From the NCBI RefSeq assembly GCF_001547525.1, contig NZ_CM003768.1, positions 1,240,001 to 1,304,000 on the forward strand: 64,000 nucleotides of DNA. Reading direction: 5' to 3'. The notes beneath the pieces were generated by a model. The model did no database searches. It had not been told where the DNA came from and saw only the letters and a program-made list of their open reading frames with translations. Positions 7,700 through 15,239 of the stretch are shown here, one piece after another; the first letter of the stretch is position 1, and every line of letters starts with the position of its first letter. Origin of the DNA: Burkholderia anthina (lineage in GTDB: Bacteria; Pseudomonadota; Gammaproteobacteria; Burkholderiales; Burkholderiaceae). The translations under genes and the position numbers were made by a program.

Positions 7700-8268
7700 T
7701 CGAGTCCAAACGCTGCAACAAATGCGGCGAGACCAAGCCGCACAGTGAATTCAGCCGGAATGCTGCGAGCCGCGATGGGCTATGCGGCCCGTGCAAGGCT
7801 TGCCAGGCCCGCTATTACGTAGCCAACCGCGATAAGCGCCGGGAGTATCAGGCCAGCTATCACCGGGACAATTGGGCGTCCAATGACATACGCGACGCCC
7901 GCAGGCGTGGTCCTGTCGTCAACTTGACGCCGGATTATCTCGACTCCATCCAGACCAGCCAATGCGCATGCTGCGGTAGTCGTCCGTCCGATTTCCTGTC
8001 GCTGCATCTGGACCGTATCGACACCGCGCTACCGTACAAGCCGGGGAACGTCGCGTATCTCTGCGGGACCTGCAACGTCCGAAAGAATGACCTGAGCGCC
8101 ACTGACCTACTGGCCCGCTTCGAGCGCGACATGGCAGCAGGAAAGGATATGGCGGCCCATGATCTCATGCTGCACATGTACATCCGTCGAGAGAAGCTCA
8201 AGCATCCGCCTGCGGCTTGCGTACAGCACCCCCTGAGCCGCTGGACGTCCCGCGCCACTGCTCGTTAA
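7696..8268 (+). CDS. HNH-type nuclease-like zinc protein
   Basis: 190 residues, ATG at 7696 overlapping the previous TGA. The N-terminal zinc-ribbon-like part (CNKCGETKPHSEF, then CGPCKAC) is followed by a C-terminal HNH-type fold: CACCG, LHLDRIDTALPYKPGNV, LCGTCNVRKND. The DRID...Y..gNV...C..CN..K arrangement matches HNH/endonuclease VII-like domains that coordinate zinc with four cysteines. The position of the first catalytic His is degenerate (H in LHLDRID), so activity is not guaranteed. Such proteins in phages act in packaging, homing or recombination. Confidence 0.7.
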   Translation: MIESKRCNKCGETKPHSEFSRNAASRDGLCGPCKACQARYYVANRDKRREYQASYHRDNWASNDIRDARRRGPVVNLTPDYLDSIQTSQCACCGSRPSDFLSLHLDRIDTALPYKPGNVAYLCGTCNVRKNDLSATDLLARFERDMAAGKDMAAHDLMLHMYIRREKLKHPPAACVQHPLSRWTSRATAR

Positions 8269-8668
8269 CTCCGGACCTCACGAGGCTGCCAGTGCGCCTC
8301 TCATCACCCCCGCCAAATCCTGACGACATGGGCGGCCCAGTGGCCGAATAAATCAGCACAGGTAGAGAGCACCGGGGCCGTCCCTATGATTAGCTAGGAG
8401 GTGGAGACAGCAAGGCTTGCATTGGTTGTCTCTAATGCAGCAGTACATAGCCCCCATCAAAGATAGCCCCATTGTTTATCAATGAGTGGCATCGCCTGAG
8501 ACATCCCATGTTGCCTGGAAATATATTGGACTGCTTACCGATAACGAATCCATTGGAACCGCTCAGGGACCCTGTAGTCGCCCTCTGGCTCCATCCTCCC
8601 ACCCAATCCAGCCTGCAAGGAAGACGGCGAGGAGGGGGACTGATAGAAACATAAATTGCACTCACACT
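8269..8668. other. 400-bp gap before the giant gene
   Basis: No convincing gene. It contains repeat copy C (8346-8366) and an 11-bp TGAGACATCCC at 8497-8507 that recurs upstream of the reverse transcriptase (13319-13329). The second half is noticeably more AT-rich than the coding regions beside it. An open frame continues upstream from the giant gene to a GTG at 8486, but its residues lack the composition of the main protein, so I treat this as a leader. Confidence 0.5.
8346..8366 (+). repeat. Intergenic repeat copy C
   Basis: The 17 bases from 8346 are identical to 7229-7245, and the following TAGAGAG resembles TAGAAG of copy A. Here GGT and ACC can pair weakly around a 7-nt loop. It lies 78 bp after the HNH gene and ~300 bp before the giant gene, a place where a promoter or regulatory site would be expected. 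Confidence 0.55.
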
Positions 8669-11600
8669 ATGACAAGTATTGGTGAATATCAAAATGTGGT
8701 CGAGGCGGTCCCCGCCGACTCTGGCGTACCGCTCAAACCGGCCCAGACGGGCTACGTCCCCGAGGACGTTGAGTACACGCACCTGACGCGCCCGGACACG
8801 ATGGACGTGGCTGCTGCGATGTGGCGGCAGAGTACGAGCGTCGCGTCGCTTATCAACAACTACCGCGACGCGGACATCCAGGCGCAATCGGACCGCTCGT
8901 TCAATCCCTACGCCTTCATCGAGCAGAACAGGGACCAGTACAAGGACCTTCTGCCGCTGGTGACGGGCGGGTCGATCACGTTCAACAGTGTGGACTCACA
9001 GGCCGCTTTCGAGTCGTGGGCCGCCGCGCAACGCCAGAACATCAAAGACCGCGAGACTCTGGCTGCTGCTGATACCTGGCAAACCGTGGTGACCATGCCC
9101 GTCGCGATGCTCGACGCGACGCTCCTCCTGGCTCCCGTGGCCGAAGGCGCAGCTGCCCTGACCACGGCCCGCCTCGGGTCGGGCCTAGCCGCAAGCGCTG
9201 CACGCGGCGCAGTTTTCGGCGGTCTCGACATCGGCACACAACAGGGTGGCGTGTACGCACTCAACGACACGCAGACCGCTGAGGAAGCGTTCATGAACAT
9301 CGGGGTCGGCATGTCGCTAGGCGCTGGCCTCGGCGCGGTATTCCGTCACGCCACGCCGGACAACATGGCCGCGATCCGCGACGGGCTGCATCCGGACAAC
9401 CTCGACAATCCGATTCCCATAAACGAGCACCACATCGGCCAGCTGCCCGAGGAAGGCTACGCGTTCGGCGCGGACTCCATCGGTGCGGCTCGCGCCACTG
9501 CGGACACCGACACGCTCATCGCCACGTCGAAGAACCCCATCGCCCGTGCGGTGGACTGGGCCACGAAGCTCGGCAGCTACACGCCACTCCAGCGGCTCGG
9601 CGGGTATTCGAATGCGCTGACGCGAGACTCGATGCTCCGCCTGATGGACACGGGCGGCCTCCTGACGCGTGCGATGGCCGAGGGTAAGTCCACGGGCCTC
9701 GAAGCTGAGACCCTGAAGACGGTCTACGAGCAGCAGATGCAGAACGTGCGGCACAAGGTCTCCTCGATCTACCAGGCCGCCAATGCTGATCTGGGCCAAT
9801 CAGGCGCTCGCACGGGTGTAGGCAACGTGGTCAACACGCTCACCCAAGGGTCCAAGGACATCAACGCTGTCTCGCAGAAGGCGTTTAACGATGCGGTCGC
9901 GCTGATCCAGTACGGCTCGAACGCGCAGGCGACGAACGAGGTGATCTCCAAGGCGGTCATGGACCGGCTCACGGCCGACGGGCTTTCGCTCGACCAGGCC
10001 AAGACTGTCCACCGCCGTGTGTACGAGGCCGAGAAGACCTACCACGAGGCATACGAATCCATGAAGGACGAGGCGATCAAGCACGGCCTGCTGGACCCCG
10101 AGAACCTCGTGGAGGGCCGGTACGGGATGCCGCAGCGCTGGATGCACAACGGCGTCGATGCGAACGCAGAAAAGCTTAGAGGCTTCTTCATGGAGCACCT
10201 GGGCGACAAGCCGACCGATGACTGGCTTCGCGAGAACGGATTCATCGCTGACCCGGCGCGGCCCCGCGTCGAAGGTGACGAGGCACTCCCGGAGTCTTGG
10301 GCCGCCCTGAAGCAGTCCGGCGACGACACGATGGTCAACTCCGTCCTGCGTCAGTGGGCCGGGGAGCAGCAGGACTTCCAGAACGCATACCTCCAGTCGA
10401 AACTCGCTGATTACCAGCAGCGGCAGTTGAAGGCGCAGGATCACGCCGCTGACATCCTGGACACGCTGAAGGGGCAGGAGAAGGACTGGCGCGGCGCGAA
10501 GTTGAAGGAGATGCGGACGGCGGCACGGGACATCGAGCGCCGCTCCGTGCTGCGGTCTGTCGCGTCCGCGCAGCTGCGGGCGCAACGGGCCGGTGAGAAG
10601 GTGCAGGCAGCGCTCAACCGTCTTGGCGGCGACGAGTCTGTCCTGGCCGATCTCCAGCGCCAACTCACCGATGGCGGCTACGCGCTGGACGAGGCTGGTG
10701 AAGCGGTAGCCAAGGCGCGTGCGCGTCATGCAGATGCGCAGAAGGCCGCCGCTGACACGGGCGAGGCTAAGGCTCTCGTGGACGCGCTGAAGGGCAAGAG
10801 CGACTCACTGCTCGCGGAGAAGCGCGATGTCTTGGAGGAACTCAAGGATATCCGCGCAAACCTCGAAGGGACCGAACTCGCACGCGCACGGAATCCGCTC
10901 AACCAACAACGAGCCGAGCTACACGCGCAGCGGCAGACCACACGCGCTGAGATTCAGAAGGTGCGGGAGGAAATCCGAGAGGCACTTGCCGAGCGCAACG
11001 AGGCGCGGGCGGACCTCCAGGAAGCCAACCGCAACTTCGACGCTCTGGCGAACCAGCAGGCCGAAGTGCGCCGCTGGCACGACGCGGCAGCGAAGGAGGT
11101 CAACACCATCGTCAACAACGAGGGCGACGCTCTGCTGGCACCTGGACTCCGCAAGGAGTTGGACGACCACATGGCGGCGGCTGCGGAGTTGAAGCAGGCG
11201 CTGGACGAGGCGCGTGCTGCGCGGCGTCTCGCATACGACACGATGAAGAAGACGGGCATGGAGGCGCGGGCCGCTGCGAGGGCAGCAGATCGGGCGGCAA
11301 GCCAGCTTCGGAAGGTTGCGTTCCAGGCTCGCCGGGGTATCGCACAACTCTCCCCGCTCACGCAGTACGTCGATGACCTCGTGAACTCCCTTCGTGGGAC
11401 GGACCGGGCACCACGTGGCATCTTGCTCGACAAGTCGCCCACCTCGGGCCGCCTGAAGGAGCGGCAGTTTCAGTTCAACATGGACGAGTACCGGAAGCTC
11501 GTGGACGGCGGGTTCCTCGCGGGGAATGCCGACGACGCGTTCCAGGGCTACTACAAGGACCTGGGCGGCCAGTTGGCGGCGCATCGCTCCTTGGAAGGCC

Positions 11601-13024
11601 GAGACATCGGGGACATCCTGCGGGAAATCCAGGACGACTATGACGCACATATCGGCAGCGTAACCGACCCGAAGGAACGCCAGGCTCTGCTGGCCGAGAA
11701 GAAGTCTGCGCTGGACGATGTACGTCACGCGCACGACCGAATCCTCGGCAAGTACGACGTGAAGGACCACAACGGCCTGGTGTGGGCGGCAGACCGGCTG
11801 CGCCAGATGGGCGTCGTGCGCTACATGGGCGGCTTCGTGTTCTCGGCTATCGGGGACCTTGCTACGGCTGCGCTGACGGCAAAGGGGTCCGCCCTGAAGT
11901 CCATCGCGTTCAAGGGCGCACGGGACTACCAGTACATCCTGAAGCAGGCCGCTAAGGGCGACAAGGACGCAGAGGAACTCAAGATGATCCTCGGCTCCCT
12001 GGAGACCGGGACGCATCTGAATTCATCGGATCGTTCCCTGGGCACCGGGGAGGCCGCAGACATCATGGGCTTCGGAACCGGCCGTACCCGGCAAGTCACG
12101 CGCTCCATTGAGGTCGCTATGAATACGGCGGCGGACTACGGGAACAAGCTGTCGTTGCTGAAGGGATGGTCGGACAACATCCGGCGCACTGCTGGTCTCG
12201 TCCAACTGTCCAACATTCGGAGGTGGGTCTCTCGATACGACGCGCTCGACAAGGGCAAGGTCGCCCAACTGGGCGCACTGGGCATCGGGGAACCCGAGGC
12301 TCGCCGCCTCAACGAGTTGTTCGAGAAGCACGGCTCGGAGATGCGGCAGGGTCTATTCTCCCCAGGGATGTCCAAGTGGCTCGGTGAGCGCGACGGCGAG
12401 CACATGAAGTACGTGCTGGAGTCCGCGCTTATCAAGGCGCAGAAGCGGGCCTCATACACCTCTGGGTACGGCAACCAGCCGCTGCTCATGGACAAGTGGT
12501 ACGGGAAGATGTTCTTGCAATTCCAGACAATGGCAATGCAGTTCTCGAACAACTTCATCCGCGCTGGTGTGCAGTATGGGTTCGTCACCGGGGATCACAT
12601 GCGGTTCGCGTCTGCCCTTGGGACGGCACTGGCGGCTGGTGTCCTTATCAACGCTATCGCGGCGTTCCGAAAGGGGCAGGACATAGGCGACCAGGAGCCG
12701 CAGCAGTTCGCGTACAACGTGATCCAGCGCTCGGGTCTGCTCGGTATGGCAGGGTCCTACACGGACGCCGCAGTGAAACTCACGGACCCTGTGCTCAACT
12801 CGAACTTCGGGTGGACGCTCGGGGGCGGTGCTTCGAAGTTCTCCCAGAACTCCTGGCTCGCGAACCTAATGGGTCCGTGGAAGGGGAACGTGGAGACCCT
12901 CGAAAGCATCGCGGCGAACGCGCTCAACGGCGACCTCGACAAGGTGGGTAAGAAGGCGCTCCAACTAGCGCCGCTCAATCAGCAAATCCAGATGATTGCC
13001 CGGATAATCGCGGCGGAACGATAG
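8669..13024 (+). CDS. Giant phage DNA-ejection / internal virion-like protein
   Basis: 1451 residues from the ATG at 8669; a frame extension to a GTG at 8486 is possible but less likely. N-terminal region: a Gly/Ala-rich hydrophobic segment (~100-190) that could cross a membrane. Centre (~560-880): long charged coiled coils (repeated EKVQAAL, LAEKRDVLEEL, RAEIQKVREEIREAL stretches). C-terminal ~250 residues: YGKMFLQFQTMAMQFSNNFI, hydrophobic helices, and a final ...LAPLNQQIQMIARII helix. This layout and the C-terminal segment resemble large internal-virion/ejection proteins of podoviruses (T7 gp16 type). No lysozyme motif was seen. It is the only structural-type phage gene here. Confidence 0.55.
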   Translation: MTSIGEYQNVVEAVPADSGVPLKPAQTGYVPEDVEYTHLTRPDTMDVAAAMWRQSTSVASLINNYRDADIQAQSDRSFNPYAFIEQNRDQYKDLLPLVTGGSITFNSVDSQAAFESWAAAQRQNIKDRETLAAADTWQTVVTMPVAMLDATLLLAPVAEGAAALTTARLGSGLAASAARGAVFGGLDIGTQQGGVYALNDTQTAEEAFMNIGVGMSLGAGLGAVFRHATPDNMAAIRDGLHPDNLDNPIPINEHHIGQLPEEGYAFGADSIGAARATADTDTLIATSKNPIARAVDWATKLGSYTPLQRLGGYSNALTRDSMLRLMDTGGLLTRAMAEGKSTGLEAETLKTVYEQQMQNVRHKVSSIYQAANADLGQSGARTGVGNVVNTLTQGSKDINAVSQKAFNDAVALIQYGSNAQATNEVISKAVMDRLTADGLSLDQAKTVHRRVYEAEKTYHEAYESMKDEAIKHGLLDPENLVEGRYGMPQRWMHNGVDANAEKLRGFFMEHLGDKPTDDWLRENGFIADPARPRVEGDEALPESWAALKQSGDDTMVNSVLRQWAGEQQDFQNAYLQSKLADYQQRQLKAQDHAADILDTLKGQEKDWRGAKLKEMRTAARDIERRSVLRSVASAQLRAQRAGEKVQAALNRLGGDESVLADLQRQLTDGGYALDEAGEAVAKARARHADAQKAAADTGEAKALVDALKGKSDSLLAEKRDVLEELKDIRANLEGTELARARNPLNQQRAELHAQRQTTRAEIQKVREEIREALAERNEARADLQEANRNFDALANQQAEVRRWHDAAAKEVNTIVNNEGDALLAPGLRKELDDHMAAAAELKQALDEARAARRLAYDTMKKTGMEARAAARAADRAASQLRKVAFQARRGIAQLSPLTQYVDDLVNSLRGTDRAPRGILLDKSPTSGRLKERQFQFNMDEYRKLVDGGFLAGNADDAFQGYYKDLGGQLAAHRSLEGRDIGDILREIQDDYDAHIGSVTDPKERQALLAEKKSALDDVRHAHDRILGKYDVKDHNGLVWAADRLRQMGVVRYMGGFVFSAIGDLATAALTAKGSALKSIAFKGARDYQYILKQAAKGDKDAEELKMILGSLETGTHLNSSDRSLGTGEAADIMGFGTGRTRQVTRSIEVAMNTAADYGNKLSLLKGWSDNIRRTAGLVQLSNIRRWVSRYDALDKGKVAQLGALGIGEPEARRLNELFEKHGSEMRQGLFSPGMSKWLGERDGEHMKYVLESALIKAQKRASYTSGYGNQPLLMDKWYGKMFLQFQTMAMQFSNNFIRAGVQYGFVTGDHMRFASALGTALAAGVLINAIAAFRKGQDIGDQEPQQFAYNVIQRSGLLGMAGSYTDAAVKLTDPVLNSNFGWTLGGGASKFSQNSWLANLMGPWKGNVETLESIAANALNGDLDKVGKKALQLAPLNQQIQMIARIIAAER

Positions 13025-13043
13025 TCGTTTTCACTTGTAGCTT

Positions 13044-13068
13044 GCCCGCATTTACGCGGGCGTTTTTT
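13044..13068 (+). terminator. Intrinsic terminator of the giant gene
   Basis: GCCCGC (13044-13049), loop ATTTAC, GCGGGC (13056-13061), then GTTTTTT. It separates the giant gene from the reverse-transcriptase region, so the latter should have its own promoter. Confidence 0.85.
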
Positions 13069-13083
13069 ATTTGGGGTCCGATT

Positions 13084-13245
13084 ATGGATGAATCGAAGGG
13101 ATGTAATAGCGCAGCGCAAGTCGTTGCGGACTCGATGGCGGCAGTGTTTGCAGCTTCACTCGGTGACAATCTGGCGGTTCTGTTGGCCGCCTGTGACGCT
13201 CATGCTCGCGTACTTAATGAGGTTGCCCTGAGCGATCGGGAATAG
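13084..13245 (+). CDS. Small hypothetical protein upstream of the reverse transcriptase
   Basis: 53 residues, ATG at 13084 with GGGG 7-8 bases upstream. The sequence is helical, Ala-rich and acidic (NSAAQVVADSMAAVFAASL; VLLAACDAHARVLNEVAL). Its composition is typical of a real small protein, but no family is recognised. It lies after a strong terminator and 156 bp before the reverse transcriptase, so it may be that gene's partner or an unrelated leftover. Confidence 0.4.
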   Translation: MDESKGCNSAAQVVADSMAAVFAASLGDNLAVLLAACDAHARVLNEVALSDRE

Positions 13246-13401
13246 CTGGGTCATCTTGCGGCCACTCACCTCGCCTTAGTGGAGGCCGTAACAGTCAGGC
13301 GAGCTGTTGCTCAAATGATGAGACATCCCGTATGCTGCCTCAGGCCCGTACCATCAAGTGGTGCGTGGATCATCCACATAAATCTAGATACACGCTACGT
13401 T
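13246..13401 (+). other. Structured leader upstream of the reverse transcriptase
   Basis: This gap before the RT start can fold: CTCGCC (13270-13275) with GGCGAG (13298-13303), and GTGGA-TCA-TCCAC (13365-13377). It also holds the shared TGAGACATCCC (13319-13329). Several defence RTs depend on an adjacent non-coding RNA, so this is the place to look for one. No retron msr/msd pattern is evident, and I could not verify transcription. Confidence 0.3.
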
Positions 13402-14976
13402 ATGAACTTGGATGACGCATGCAATCTAAGCATCGAGCATTTGGCGGCACACGGGCCGAGCGATATTACGCGTGAGTCGTTGGAAACCGCGCTTATCGTT
13501 GCCAACAAGGCCGATCTCATCGCAGAGGTTCGGGCTAAAATTAGAAGTGGCGATGTAAACGGCATGGGATTTAAGCCGATTCAATATATCTTAACGCCGA
13601 AGAATCGGTATGTATTTGACTACCGAAAGGCTGCGATAATTGATCCTCTGTGTCTTGCAAAATATACTGCGATTGTTCTGCAAGCTGCTCGGCAGATAGA
13701 GGGGGCGCGGATTCCGGTTTCGGAGAAGATCGTATTCTCGGCGCGATTTGCTCCAAATGAGAATGCGATCTTTGACAAGAACATAGGATATGGAGATTGG
13801 CGTGAGCGCGTGAAGGAATTGGCTAACGCTGGTTCTTGTAAGTATGTTGTGCAGTGTGATATTGCATCTTTTTACGACAGAATAAATATACACCGCGTCG
13901 AGTCGACATTGCTCAGTATCGGTGTGGATAGGCAAATCGTTTCGACGCTAAATAGTTTGTTGTTGCTTTGGTCAAAGAAGGATAGTTACGGTATTCCGGT
14001 CGGGAATGCTGCTAGCCGCATTATTGCAGAAGCTGCGCTCATTGATATTGATAGGTATTTGATTGACGAAGGCGTCAGGTTTGTTAGGTATGTAGATGAT
14101 TTTCGGATCTTCGCGCCCGATTTAATTACGGCACAAAGATGGATGAACTTGCTCACAACCCGTTTGTTCAGGGATGGGTTGATGTTAAACACTGGTAAGA
14201 CGAAATTATATCTTGCCAGTAAGGACGAGGAGGCATCTACGGGGCAATCTGATGATACTCCTGAGGCGATTATTAAGAAGGTAACGAAGCTCACGGGGGG
14301 ATATAATCGGGTTGCTCGCACATTTATTATGCCCGCCAGCGACAAGTATGATGCATTTAAGAAGATAGATATTCCGCAGGAAATTGAAGTTCTCAAGGCG
14401 ACCGGCATACCAGAATTCTCCGGAATTCAAAAATTGATCATCTCGTGCCTCGTGCAACAGAAATTCGATCTTTTGGAAACGGTTGCCATATTGTGTGGTG
14501 AATATCTATATTCTTTAGAATATTTTGTTGACATGTTGCTGAAAAATAGTGATGTCATTCCTCAGCAAAATAAAGAGAATATTACTAACCACTACGCACA
14601 GTTGGTATTGTCTTCGGGTTTTGGTGCGCTCGAATGGCACCAAGCGACGCTTGCAAAGCTTCTTTCTAGTGACGGGTATTTTAGGAAGTCCGCATTGATC
14701 CATATCGTCAAGGCGCCGGCGAAAGACAGCGTTACCTATCCGTCGATGATTGCATTGGAGGGATTGCGCGGGCATCTTACGCGTGAGGAGTTTCGGACTA
14801 TTCGCGAGTGGTTCGACCGCTGCGACGAGTGGGAGAAAAGACGTGTGATCAGTGCATCAATTGCGATGCCAGAAGATGAGCGCAAGGCGTGGGGGCGGGC
14901 GATCAAGCCTATGCTTCAGGCAGACTTCCTTGCAACGAAGATGGCGGAGAATCTCATTCGGGGGCAAGAGCCGTAA
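13402..14976 (+). CDS. Reverse transcriptase, candidate defence-associated (DRT/Abi-like)
   Basis: 524 residues from the ATG at 13402. The frame continues to a GTG at 13279, and there is an ATGATG at 13315, but no start has a good Shine-Dalgarno. RT motifs: the fingers KNRYVFDYRKAAIIDPL; motif A VQCDIASFYDRI with D153; motif B GIPVGNAASRIIAEAAL; motif C RYVDDFRIF with YVDD at 230-233; then LNTGKTKLYLA. The GIPVG..ASRI.AE form of motif B is that of Abi/UG-type defence RTs rather than retron or group II intron RTs. No maturase or endonuclease domain is present. Residues ~300-524 are a helical repeat-like extension. The gene is strikingly AT-rich (21 of 60 bases G/C at 14041-14100) and lies next to attR. 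Defence function is inference. Confidence 0.85.
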   Translation: MNLDDACNLSIEHLAAHGPSDITRESLETALIVANKADLIAEVRAKIRSGDVNGMGFKPIQYILTPKNRYVFDYRKAAIIDPLCLAKYTAIVLQAARQIEGARIPVSEKIVFSARFAPNENAIFDKNIGYGDWRERVKELANAGSCKYVVQCDIASFYDRINIHRVESTLLSIGVDRQIVSTLNSLLLLWSKKDSYGIPVGNAASRIIAEAALIDIDRYLIDEGVRFVRYVDDFRIFAPDLITAQRWMNLLTTRLFRDGLMLNTGKTKLYLASKDEEASTGQSDDTPEAIIKKVTKLTGGYNRVARTFIMPASDKYDAFKKIDIPQEIEVLKATGIPEFSGIQKLIISCLVQQKFDLLETVAILCGEYLYSLEYFVDMLLKNSDVIPQQNKENITNHYAQLVLSSGFGALEWHQATLAKLLSSDGYFRKSALIHIVKAPAKDSVTYPSMIALEGLRGHLTREEFRTIREWFDRCDEWEKRRVISASIAMPEDERKAWGRAIKPMLQADFLATKMAENLIRGQEP

Positions 14977-15003
14977 CGCGAGGCGTGCTAGACTTCATGT
15001 CAC

Positions 15004-15037
15004 TGTGTCAATCGGCATGGCGGTTTTGACCGACACA
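15004..15037 (+). promoter_or_regulatory. TGTGTCAAT / CGACACA sites near attR (candidate integrase arm sites, right)
   Basis: TGTGTCAAT at 15004-15012 repeats 905-913 near attL. An inverted partner GACACA (15032-15037) faces TGTGTC (15004-15009). The site lies ~60 bp inside attR, a plausible arm-type site for the island integrase. Confidence 0.35.
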
Positions 15038-15072
15038 CTCCCCGGACAGCCTTGTTCCACCGTGGGCTCGAC

Positions 15073-15100
15073 GAGGTTCAAATCCTCTCGCCCCGACCAG
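15073..15100 (+). repeat. attR: 28-bp duplicate of the tRNA-Pro 3' end
   Basis: Exact copy of 787-814. Only the 3' tRNA segment is present; the 15 bases upstream do not continue the tRNA, so this is a boundary duplication and not a second tRNA. It fixes the element length at about 14.3 kb. Confidence 0.9.
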
Positions 15101-15105
15101 ACAAG

Positions 15106-15139
15106 AACCCGCGTCAGCTCAGGCTGACGCGGGTTTTTT
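15106..15139 (+). terminator. Original tRNA-Pro terminator, displaced by integration
   Basis: A 13-bp perfect stem, AACCCGCGTCAGC (15106-15118) with GCTGACGCGGGTT (15123-15135), loop TCAG, then a T run. It follows attR by five bases, where the tRNA terminator would sit in an uninterrupted chromosome. Confidence 0.85.
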
Positions 15140-15239
15140 CTTGGCCGCCGCTTTTTTGCACATCGCAGCGCGGCCCCGGTAAAATGCAAGGTTGATCCAC
15201 GGAAAGCGCCGTGATTTAGCGGAAGAGGATTCCCCGAAC

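Noticed and set aside
7229-8366. CRISPR array
   Set aside because: Three diverged repeats, two adjacent and one 1.1 kb away, without regular spacers or cas genes.
13246-14976. Retron or group II intron
   Set aside because: No msr/msd-like inverted repeats with a priming guanosine, no intron domain V-like hairpin after the RT, and no maturase or endonuclease domain.
15073-15100. Second tRNA-Pro gene
   Set aside because: Only the 3' 28 bases match; the D arm and anticodon arm are missing. It is the attR duplication.
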